Shown here in pieces: positions 39,327 through 51,794 of a stretch of 64,000 nucleotides of DNA. This stretch comes from Betaproteobacteria bacterium (GTDB taxonomy: Bacteria; Pseudomonadota; Gammaproteobacteria; Burkholderiales; Casimicrobiaceae): positions 1 through 64,000 of the forward strand of contig JADKEV010000008.1 of assembly GCA_016717855.1 (NCBI GenBank). Reading direction: 5' to 3'. Position 1 is the stretch's first letter, and each line of letters begins with the position of its first letter. Below the pieces are notes generated by a model. That model was not told the origin of the DNA. It saw nothing but the letters and a program-made list of their open reading frames with translations, and ran no database searches. Position numbers and translations under genes: made by a program.

Positions 39327-39893
39327 CTACGCCAGCCCCAGCGCCGCCGCGATCGCGCCGATCGCCATCGATGCGATGGTGAGCAGGACGATCGAGATCC
39401 CCACCAGCATCGCCGATTCGCTTTCCTCCACCCGCAGAACCGTTCGCAGGCCGCCATTCAACAGAAAGAGGCTGTGGATGCAGGCCACGATGCTGAGCAT
39501 GACCATGACGGGAAACACCAGGAAGGCGCCGGAGAGCAGCACCGGTATCGCGCCATACGCGGCCACCTGCAGCGCCTCGGCGTAGGTACTGCGCGGGCGC
39601 TTATGTGCCCTGGCCAGGAAGTGGAAGATCAGCGCCAGCAGCAGTATGGTGATGACCGCGTAGCAGAATGTGGCGGCGCCCGCGGCAAGCGCTTCGTCCC
39701 TGGCGAGCGCGTAGCCATGGACGGGATTCCATCCGGCCCCGAAAAACGTCACCCCCATGGCGATCGCTGCGGACGGGACCAGGCACAGCGGCAGGACATA
39801 CGTGGCCAGCAGCCCGACTACGCTTGCTGGCTCGCGGGCAATGGCGCTCCACTCCACGCCCGGGTGCACGATGATGCCGACAATGCGATTCAA
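39327..39893 (-). CDS. Yip1-family membrane protein
   Basis: A 188-residue protein with about five hydrophobic segments and the Yip1/DUF1282 form: NRIVGIIVHPGVEWSAIAREPASV at the N-terminus, then ATYVLPLCLVPSAAIAMGVTFFGAG and the FHFLARAHKRPRSTYAEALQVAAYGAIPVLLSG helix pair. The start is a TTG at 39893; the frame continues upstream without a better start. The function of bacterial Yip1 proteins is not known. Confidence 0.78.
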   Translation of the reverse strand: MNRIVGIIVHPGVEWSAIAREPASVVGLLATYVLPLCLVPSAAIAMGVTFFGAGWNPVHGYALARDEALAAGAATFCYAVITILLLALIFHFLARAHKRPRSTYAEALQVAAYGAIPVLLSGAFLVFPVMVMLSIVACIHSLFLLNGGLRTVLRVEESESAMLVGISIVLLTIASMAIGAIAAALGLA

Positions 39894-39993
39894 GATCGAC
39901 CCCAGCCTTTCGCCGGGATCTTCGCGCCCAGCGCCGCTGCGCCCTGCCGCCGGCATTCGCGCCGGCCCCGCCCCGCCAACCCTCGATCGGCGC

Positions 39994-40275
39994 TCAAGCG
40001 GGTGCGAGAACGAGGCTGACCTTGGCCAAGGTCAACGCAACCCAGGCAGCCACGAGCAGGAAGATCGCGACCAGCCAGATGTGCTGGTCCAGGACGAAGC
40101 GGGGAGAGATGAAGCGGGCAATCCAGGTCACCGGATTGGTGAGCGTCTTCATGATTCCATAGACGAAATTCTGCTCGCGCTTCGACCCGGCCAGGATGTA
40201 CAGGATGCCCTGGCCCAGAAACGCGCACATGGCCACTTCGACCAGAGCCTTGAGTATCACCACGAACTGCAGCAT
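39994..40275 (-). CDS. Small two-helix membrane protein
   Basis: A 93-residue protein with two hydrophobic segments (FVVILKALVEVAMCAFLGQGILYILAG and HIWLVAIFLLVAAWVALTLAKVSLVLA). The segment between them holds FISPRFVLDQH. I do not recognise a named family. Its ATG overlaps the stop of the TPR gene (TGATG), so the two are translated together and may work together. Confidence 0.75.
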   Translation of the reverse strand: MLQFVVILKALVEVAMCAFLGQGILYILAGSKREQNFVYGIMKTLTNPVTWIARFISPRFVLDQHIWLVAIFLLVAAWVALTLAKVSLVLAPA

Positions 40276-40838
40276 CAGGACTCCTGCATCCCGGTGTCCT
40301 GCATCAGGCGCTTCTGCATCTTGGGATCGAACCCGCTGAGCTGGTCGATGATCTGCCGCACCTTGTCCTGGTTGCGCAACGTGTGATACGCCATGCCGAG
40401 GCTGTACCACGCGTGCGGATTCATCGGCTGCAACGCGGCCGCCTTCTCCAGTGCCTTCGCCGCCTCCTCGTGGCGGCCGAGCGCCGCATGCGCCAGTCCC
40501 ATGCCGAACCAGGCCCGGTCGATGTCCGGCTTCAGCCGCACCGCGTTCTGGAACGCGTCGATCGCGTCCTCCTGCTGCCTCTGCTGCTGGTAAATGAAGC
40601 CGAGGTTGAACCAGGACACCGCATCGTTCGGGTCGATCCGCAACGCCTCCAGGAAGTTGCGCACCGCAAGCACAGGCTGGCCGATCGACGCATGCAGGTG
40701 CCCCAGGCAGCTGGCCGCAAGTCCGAACTGCGGATTCGCGGCCAGCGCGGCCCTGAACGCGGCGATAGCATCGTCGTGCCGCTTGAACATCTCGAGGATG
40801 CGCGCCTTGTAGAAGTATGCCCAGTGCAGGAGTTTCAT
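40275..40838 (-). CDS. TPR-repeat protein
   Basis: A 187-residue protein made almost wholly of tetratricopeptide repeats, about four units: HDDAIAAFRAALAANPQFGLAAS, PVLAVRNFLEALRIDPNDAVSW, EDAIDAFQNAVRLKPDIDRAWF, HEEAAKALEKAAALQPMNPHAWY. It has no signal peptide, so it is probably a cytoplasmic scaffold. The partner is unknown; the coupled small membrane protein is a candidate. Confidence 0.85.
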   Translation of the reverse strand: MKLLHWAYFYKARILEMFKRHDDAIAAFRAALAANPQFGLAASCLGHLHASIGQPVLAVRNFLEALRIDPNDAVSWFNLGFIYQQQRQQEDAIDAFQNAVRLKPDIDRAWFGMGLAHAALGRHEEAAKALEKAAALQPMNPHAWYSLGMAYHTLRNQDKVRQIIDQLSGFDPKMQKRLMQDTGMQES

Positions 40839-41004
40839 CGGTCGGCCTTGATCCAGATGCAGCGCTATCGATTGGTGAATCCGCGCCGACAACTTGCGTG
40901 TGTCACCGGCACACGCCGGGCGCGCGTCCTGGCCGGCAGGCAGGTATCCATACAGGCCGCCAGTATATATCGCCAGTCCGCGAAACCACGGCCCCGGAAA
41001 AATG

Positions 41005-41030
41005 GCAAGGCCCGCGAATGCGGGCCTTGC
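41005..41030 (-). terminator. Rho-independent terminator of the symporter operon
   Basis: An 11-bp perfect stem GCAAGGCCCGC / GCGGGCCTTGC with a GAAT loop. On the minus strand it is followed by CATTTTTCC. It sits 23 bp after the symporter stop. Confidence 0.85.
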
Positions 41031-41053
41031 GTCCTCAGGCAACCGTCAAGTCG

Positions 41054-43119
41054 TCAGGTAGCCCGGGTGTCGATGTCGCCCTCCAGGTTTGGATAGCGCA
41101 CGTGCTCGACCAATTCCTGCACTTCCCGCGATGGCGTCGGCGTGAGCAGGCTCACGACGATGATCGTGATGATGCCGATCGGCACGCCGAACACGCCGGC
41201 GGAAATCGGGTTCATGTTGAACCACTGCGCCGTCGCCACGCCGCCGAAGAACGGGTACGTCGTGTACATGTAGTACATGCACACGCCCAGTCCGGCGACC
41301 ATCCCGGTGATGGCGCCCCACTTGTTGGCCCGCTTCCAGAACACGCCCAGCACCAGCGCGGGGAAGAACGCCGATGCGGCCAGCGAAAACGCGGCGCCGA
41401 CCAGGAACAGGATGTTCCCCGGCTTGAGCGATGTCACGTAGGCCGCGATCAACGCGACCACCAGCAGCAGCATCTTGGACACGGTGACGCGGCGGGCCGT
41501 CGTGGCGTGCGGGTTGATCATCTTGTAGTACAGGTCGTGCGACAGCGCGTTCGCGATGGTCAGCAGCAGGCCGTCCGCGGTGGACAGCGCCGCGGCCAGG
41601 CCGCCCGCCGCCACCAGGCCCGACACCACGTAAGGCAGGCCCGCGATTTCCGGCGTCGCCAGCACGATGATGTCGCCGCCCAGCAGGATTTCGGCGAGCT
41701 GCACGATGCCGTCGCCGTTGAAGTCGGTGATCGATAACAACGTTGGATCGACCGCTGCCCAGTTGGCCGCCCAGGCAGGCAAGGCGGCAAAACTCGACCC
41801 GACAAGGAAGTGGTAGACCTCGTACTTGGCCAGCACCGCCAGGGCGGGCGCCGTGAAGTACAGCAGGAAGATGAAGAACAGCGACCAGAACACCGACTTG
41901 CGCGCCTGCCGGACGCTGGGCGTCGTGTAGTAGCGCATCAGGATGTGCGGCAGCGCGGCGGTCCCGATCATCATGCAGAACACGATGCCCAGGAAGTTGT
42001 TGCGCGCGATGTTCTGCGCCGCTTCATCCTTGCCCGGAAACGGTTGCGCATGCGGGTTCGGCGATTTCGCCCGGGCGACCAGTCCCTTGTCCTTGTTCCA
42101 CTGCGCCTTGGCGGCCGTCTCATCCTTCGGATACGCGGCGCCGCCTTTTCGGCCGCCGCCACCTGATCCGGCGCGGCGTTGGCGGCCTTCAGGTCGGTGA
42201 CCTTCTGGTCGACCGCGGCCCTGCCCTTGGCGAATTCGCCCGCGGAGTCCTTGAGCCCGGCGTTGGCCGCCGCAGCACGCGCCTTCAGAATGTCGCGCAC
42301 CTCGATTTCCTTCGGATCGGCGGCCAGCACCTTTTCGCGCTCGGTGACCTTCTGCAACAACTGCCCATACGCGATTTGCGGAATCGGGTTGCCGGTGTAC
42401 TTCATCGACAGCCAGACGACCGGCGTCATGTAGGCGATGATCAGGATGATGTACTGCGCGACCTGGGTCCAGGTCACCGCGCGCATGCCGCCCAGGAACG
42501 AACAGACCAGGATCCCGCCCAGGCCGACGAACACCCCGATGCCGAACTCGAGCCCGGTGAACCGGCTGGTGATCAGGCCCACGCCGTAGATCTGCGCGAC
42601 CACATACGTGAACGAGCACAGGATCGCGGCGAAGATGCCCACGCTGCGGACGATGTTGCCGCCGTAGCGCTCGCCCAGGAAGTCGGGAATGGTGAACTGG
42701 CCGAACTTGCGCAGGTAGGGCGCCAGCAGCAGCGCGACCAGCACGTAGCCGCCGGTCCAGCCCATCACGAACGCCAGGCCGTCGAAGCCGCTCAGGTACA
42801 GCGTTCCGGCCATGCCGATGAACGACGCCGCGCTCATCCAGTCCGCGCCGGTCGCCATCCCGTTGAAGAACGCCGGAACGCGCCGGCCCGCGACATAGTA
42901 CTCGGCCGCGTCGACGGTGCGGCTCATGATGCCGATCGCCGCGTACAGGCCGACGGTGGCGAACAGGAACCAGTAGCCTATCCATTTCCGTGACAAGCCC
43001 ATCTGCTCGGCGATCGCCAGGGCAAACAGGAAGGCGAGGAAGCCGACAGTGTAGAAGGTGTAGTACCGCTTCAGCGTCTTGAAGAACGCCTTATGGCTAT
43101 GCTGTGCGGCGGCGCTCAT
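41054..43119 (-). CDS. Sodium:solute symporter, VC_2705-like, one frameshift
   Basis: A ~688-residue SSS (SLC5) transporter of the subfamily that pairs with DUF4212 proteins and includes organic-acid carriers. Clear helices and motifs: GYWFLFATVGLYAAIGIMSR, AEYYVAGRRVPAFFNGMATGADWMSAASFIG, and GLAAALSTADGLLLTIANALSHDLYYKM, the sodium-site region. Residues ~250-355 form a hydrophilic, charged insert (KVTEREKVLAADPKEIEV... to PHAQPFPGKDEAAQ). One base is missing near 42138 within that insert. The next gene's stop overlaps this ATG. Context with acs suggests acetate or a similar acid. Confidence 0.9.
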
Positions 43120-43383
43120 TCGTCTTCTCCTTCATTCACCCCGTACTCGATGTCGAGGTTGTTCATGTAGTGCTGGTAGACCCAGATGATCAGGACGTAG
43201 ATGATCAGCGAGCCCTTGGGCGGACATATAGAAGCCCAGCGGAAAGCCGAGGATGGTCATGCTGTTGAGTTCCCGCGCATACCAGCCTTCGACGAACGTG
43301 ACCACGAACCAGATTGCCAGCAATATCCCGGTGATGACCAGATTCTTGTTCCAGTACTGCTTATGCTTCTCGGTGAGTTGCAT
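43116..43383 (-). CDS. DUF4212 small symporter partner, one frameshift
   Basis: The N-terminus MQLTEKHKQYWNKNLVITGILLAIWFVVTFVEGWYA is diagnostic of DUF4212, the two-helix partner of this symporter subfamily. At ~43222 an extra base shifts the frame after FYMSAQG. Removing it gives SLIIYVLIIWVYQHYMNNLDIEYGVNEGEDE, the second helix and usual tail, ending in TGA at 43116 with ATGA overlap into the symporter. GAGGAGAAG precedes the ATG. Confidence 0.9.
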
Positions 43384-43484
43384 CTTCTCCTCCTTCTCTT
43401 TGCAGTAGGCTGCAGATGATGAGTGTGGAAATCATCCAGGCCATCATAGCCGCCGCCCTCCGGATCACGCTACTAGGGAAAACC

Positions 43485-44258
43485 CTAGGCGCCGGCCGGC
43501 CCGGCACGCTTCTTGTCGAAGAGGCGGGTTGCCGGCCGCGGAGCGGCTTCAGGCGGTGCATGCTCCCCCAGCGCCGCCCGCCCGGCGCGCGTGCCCAGCG
43601 TCAACTGGACGAGCTCCGCGACCGAATGCACACCGATCTTCTGCATGATCCGGGAACGGTGGAACTCAACGGTCTTGATGCAGATGCCCAGCTCGTCCGC
43701 GATGTGCTTGTTCAGCCGGCCGGCGACGATGCGGTCCATGACCTCGCGCTCCCGCCGCGTCAGCGAAGCGAGCCTGAACGCGGCCGAGTGGCTGGCATTG
43801 CCCTGTGCGCGCTTGGTCGACTCGGACGCCAGGTAATCGCGGATCCGACGGACCAGGTCCTTGTTGTCGAACGGCTTTTCGACGAAGTCGACGGCGCCGT
43901 TCTTCAGCGCGGCGACCGCTTTCGGAATGCTGCCTTGCGCGGTGAACACGATGACGGGAATCTCGATGCCCTGGCGGTTCAGGAGTTCCTGCAATTCCAG
44001 CCCGTTGATGCCGGGCAGGTGCAGGTCCAGCACCAGGCAGCCCACGGTCTCGGGGCGGAACGCCTCCAGGAAGGCCTCGGCCGTCGGAAAAGTCTCGGCG
44101 CCCAGTCCATCGCGTTCGAGCAGCGTCTGCACCAGGAAGCGTATCGAATCGTCGTCGTCGACCACCGCGACCCGCAGTCCATGGCCGGCTCTGGATACCG
44201 CGGCGTTGCGCGCCCCGGCAATGCCGGCCGGGATGGCTTCAACAATGCTGTTGTCCAT
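43485..44258 (-). CDS. LuxR-type response regulator, CrbR-like
   Basis: A 257-residue two-component regulator. The receiver domain (residues ~27-140) has DDD at 34-36 and phospho-acceptor D78 in VLDLHLPGINGLEL; the switch Lys lies in FVEKPFD. The LuxR helix-turn-helix (165-225) is LTRREREVMDRIVAGRLNKHIADELGICIKTVEFHRSRIM. CrbR/ErdR orthologues pair with an SSS-fused histidine kinase and activate acs; the neighbouring kinase and acs make that role likely. AGGAGGAGAG precedes the ATG at 44258. Confidence 0.9.
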   Translation of the reverse strand: MDNSIVEAIPAGIAGARNAAVSRAGHGLRVAVVDDDDSIRFLVQTLLERDGLGAETFPTAEAFLEAFRPETVGCLVLDLHLPGINGLELQELLNRQGIEIPVIVFTAQGSIPKAVAALKNGAVDFVEKPFDNKDLVRRIRDYLASESTKRAQGNASHSAAFRLASLTRREREVMDRIVAGRLNKHIADELGICIKTVEFHRSRIMQKIGVHSVAELVQLTLGTRAGRAALGEHAPPEAAPRPATRLFDKKRAGPAGA

Positions 44259-44403
44259 TGCTCTCCTCCTGAGATCGCAAGATCCGGCCCCGACTTGTTG
44301 TTGCCACGCCCAATGCCTGGACTGTGACGCGGTGTGGGTGCCGCCGTATTCTATAACACAATCAACTGCCGGCAGCGCGCCGCGCCCCCGGCGGGTCCGG
44401 GCG

Positions 44404-47166
<2,763 letters not shown>

Positions 47167-47181
47167 GCTGCCGCCGCCCCG

Positions 47182-47379
47182 TTATTCCCGGGCCTCGACC
47201 ACCATGGCGATCAGCAGAATGAGCAATCCCCAGGCCGCGAAGATATAGACATACAGCACGGGGATCCCGAACAGGATCCCCGGATCGTTGAACAGCGCCA
47301 GGAACGGATAATTGAACAGCAGGCAGCCCAGCATGGACAGCGCGACGAGCCTCTGGCCCTTGATCTCGAACGTGTCCAT
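47182..47379 (-). CDS. Small membrane protein between acs and crbS
   Basis: A 65-residue protein with two hydrophobic segments: RLVALSMLGCLLFNYPFLALFN and GIPVLYVYIFAAWGLLILLIAMVVEARE. The ATG at 47379 lies 15 bp after the acs stop, and the kinase ATG follows 15 bp downstream. The position in a sensor/acs operon suggests a helper of the kinase, but no function is known to me. Confidence 0.75.
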   Translation of the reverse strand: MDTFEIKGQRLVALSMLGCLLFNYPFLALFNDPGILFGIPVLYVYIFAAWGLLILLIAMVVEARE

Positions 47380-47393
47380 GCGGCGGCCTCCGC

Positions 47394-49364
<1,971 letters not shown>

Positions 49365-49466
49365 GCTGGCTCCTCGATGATTGTTTTTGGCGCGGCCAGC
49401 GCAGCGGCGGGCCGGCCGCCGGGCCGGCGGCCGCGGGCCCGGGCCGCGCGAGCTGCGCTTCGCCTT

Positions 49467-49493
49467 ATTATATGAGACGGGAGATGTCGTCAA
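49467..49493 (-). promoter_or_regulatory. Candidate acs promoter
   Basis: On the minus strand, TTGACG (49488-49493) and TATAAT (49467-49472) are separated by 15 bp, a short but usable spacing. A ~100-nt GC-rich leader precedes the acs ATG. It would drive acs and, by read-through, the small gene and crbS. Confidence 0.5.
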
Positions 49494-49594
49494 GCGCGCC
49501 ACGCAACAATGCCTCGAATGTCCTGCGGGAATCGTCAGGCCGCAGGGAAGCCGGGTGATAGAATCCCCGGTTGGCCACCCCACGCAAAGAGAAC

Positions 49595-50221
49595 ATGGCA
49601 ATCGCTCACAACAAGCTGCGCCCGCTGCCCGCGCTGATCTTCTCCAGCCGCTGGCTGCAGCTGCCGCTCTATCTCGGGCTGATCCTGGCCCAAGCGGTCT
49701 ACGTCTATCATTTCTGGCTGGAACTGGTGCACCTGATCGAGGCCGCGTTCGGCTCCAAGTCGGCGCTCGAAATCCTGCTGACCTCGACCGGCCTGTCGAA
49801 GGCGGCCGGCGACGCGTCACGGCTGACCGAAACGACCATCATGCTCGTGGTCCTCGGACTGATCGACGTGGTGATGATCTCCAACCTGCTGATCATGGTG
49901 ATCGTCGGCGGCTACGAGACATTCGTCTCGCGGCTCGGGCTGGACAAGCATCCGGACCAGCCCGACTGGCTGTCTCACGTCAACGCCGGCGTCCTCAAGG
50001 TCAAGCTGGCGACGGCGATCATCGGCATTTCGTCTATCCACCTGCTGGGCACGTTCATCAAGGCCGACTACGTGAGCGAAAAGCAGATCCTGTGGCAGGT
50101 CGTCATTCACCTCGCGTTCGTCGTCTCGGCGATCGCCATCGCGTACGTCGACCGCTTGATGGAAGGCGGCACGTCCCCGAAACATCTGGCCAAGCAGAGC
50201 CTCCCCGACACCGGACATTGA
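49595..50221 (+). CDS. UPF0114/YqhA-family membrane protein
   Basis: A 208-residue protein of the UPF0114 family (TIGR00645): FSSRWLQLPLYLGLILAQAVYVYHFWLELVHLI at the start, then LIDVVMISNLLIMVIVGGYETFVSRL and IIGISSIHLLGTFIKAD. About four membrane helices. Function unknown. The ATG at 49595 follows AAAGAGAAC; a TTG at 49571 is less likely. The fumarase gene starts 5 bp after its stop. Confidence 0.92.
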   Translation: MAIAHNKLRPLPALIFSSRWLQLPLYLGLILAQAVYVYHFWLELVHLIEAAFGSKSALEILLTSTGLSKAAGDASRLTETTIMLVVLGLIDVVMISNLLIMVIVGGYETFVSRLGLDKHPDQPDWLSHVNAGVLKVKLATAIIGISSIHLLGTFIKADYVSEKQILWQVVIHLAFVVSAIAIAYVDRLMEGGTSPKHLAKQSLPDTGH

Positions 50222-50226
50222 CCATC

Positions 50227-51750
50227 ATGACCATCATCAAGCAGGCTGACCTGATCGAGAGCATCGCCGCAGCTCTGCAGTACATCAGCTACTACCATCC
50301 CGCGGACTTCATCGCCCATCTGGCGCGCGCCTACGAGGCCGAACAGGGTCCGGCCGCCCGGGACGCGATCGCGCAAATCCTCAGCAACAGCAAGATGTGC
50401 GCCGAAGGGCGCCGCCCGATCTGCCAGGACACGGGGATCGTCAACGTGTTCCTCAAGATCGGCATGGACGTGCGCTTCGAAGGTTTCACCGGTTCAATTA
50501 CCGACGCGGTCAACGAGGGCGTGCGCCGCGGCTACCTCGATCCGGAGAACAAGCTCCGCGCCTCGGTCGTCGCCGACCCCCTCTTTGCGCGCAAGAACAC
50601 GCAGGACAACACCCCGGCCGTCGTGCACATGGAGGTCATCCCGGGCGACAAGCTGGACGTGCAGGTCGCGGCCAAGGGCGGCGGCTCGGAGAACAAGGCC
50701 AAGTTCGCGATGCTCAACCCGTCGGATTCGCTGGTCGACTGGGTGCTCAAGACCGTGCCCACGATGGGCGCCGGCTGGTGTCCGCCCGGGATGCTGGGCA
50801 TCGGCGTCGGGGGAACGGCGGAAAAGGCGATGTTGATGGCCAAGGAAGCGCTGATGGAGGACATCGACATGTTCGAACTGCGCCGGCGCGGACCGGCCAG
50901 CAAGACCGAGGAGCTGCGGATCGAGCTTTACGACAAGGTCAACGCGCTCGGGATCGGCGCGCAGGGGCTGGGCGGCCTGGCGACGGTGCTCGACGTCAAG
51001 ATCCGGATGTATCCCACGCACGCGGCGTCCAAGCCGGTGGCGATGATCCCCAATTGCGCGGCGACCCGGCACGCCCATTTCGTCCTCGACGGCTCGGGCC
51101 CGGCCTACCTCGAGCCGCCTTCGCTCGACCTGTGGCCCGACGTCCACTGGGAGCCGGATTACAACAAGAGCCGAAAAGTCAACCTCGACACGCTGACGCC
51201 GGCCGAGGTCGCCAGCTGGAAACCGGGCGACACGCTGCTGCTCTCGGGCAAGATGCTGACGGGCCGCGACGCCGCCCACCAGCGGATCCAGGACATGCTG
51301 GCCAGGGGCGAAAAGCTGCCCGTGGACTTCACCAACCGGGTAATCTACTACGTGGGGCCGGTCGACCCGGTCCGCGACGAAGTCGTGGGTCCGGCCGGGC
51401 CGACGACCGCCACGCGGATGGACAAGTTCACCGAGATGATGCTGGCGCAGACCGGGCTCATTTCCATGATCGGCAAGGCCGAGCGCGGGCCGGTCGCGAT
51501 CGCTGCGATAAAAAAACACCGGTCCGCCTATTTGATGGCGGTGGGAGGGGCCGCCTATCTGGTCGCCAAGGCGATCAAGGGCGCGCAAGTCGTCGGCTTT
51601 GCCGACCTGGGGATGGAGGCGATCTACGAGTTCGACGTCAGGGACATGCCGGTCACGGTGGCTGTCGATTCGAGCGGCACGTCGGTCCACGAGACCGGCC
51701 CGCGCGAGTGGCAGGCGCGTATCGGCAAGATCCCGGTGGCCGCCGCCTGA
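50227..51750 (+). CDS. Class I fumarate hydratase ([4Fe-4S])
   Basis: Interconverts fumarate and malate in the TCA cycle. The 507-residue protein has N-terminal Fe-S domain cysteines (C66 in RRPICQDTG), GAGWCPPGMLGIGVGGTAEKAMLMAKEAL, and IPNCAATRHAHFVLDGSG. The C-terminal domain has PTTATRMDKFTEMML and GKAERG. Two domains in one chain distinguish it from the two-subunit form. The ATG at 50227 gives MTIIKQADLIESIAAALQYISYYHP, the natural start. Likely cotranscribed with YqhA. Confidence 0.96.
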   Translation: MTIIKQADLIESIAAALQYISYYHPADFIAHLARAYEAEQGPAARDAIAQILSNSKMCAEGRRPICQDTGIVNVFLKIGMDVRFEGFTGSITDAVNEGVRRGYLDPENKLRASVVADPLFARKNTQDNTPAVVHMEVIPGDKLDVQVAAKGGGSENKAKFAMLNPSDSLVDWVLKTVPTMGAGWCPPGMLGIGVGGTAEKAMLMAKEALMEDIDMFELRRRGPASKTEELRIELYDKVNALGIGAQGLGGLATVLDVKIRMYPTHAASKPVAMIPNCAATRHAHFVLDGSGPAYLEPPSLDLWPDVHWEPDYNKSRKVNLDTLTPAEVASWKPGDTLLLSGKMLTGRDAAHQRIQDMLARGEKLPVDFTNRVIYYVGPVDPVRDEVVGPAGPTTATRMDKFTEMMLAQTGLISMIGKAERGPVAIAAIKKHRSAYLMAVGGAAYLVAKAIKGAQVVGFADLGMEAIYEFDVRDMPVTVAVDSSGTSVHETGPREWQARIGKIPVAAA

Positions 51751-51756
51751 CCTACC

Positions 51757-51778
51757 CGCATGCCCGTTGCGGCATGCG
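51757..51778. terminator. Hairpin between the fumarase and receptor genes
   Basis: A perfect 8-bp stem CGCATGCC / GGCATGCG with a 6-nt loop in the 44-bp gap. It has no T tract; it may reduce read-through into the receptor gene. Confidence 0.35.
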
Positions 51779-51794
51779 CACAACGGAGTGACCC

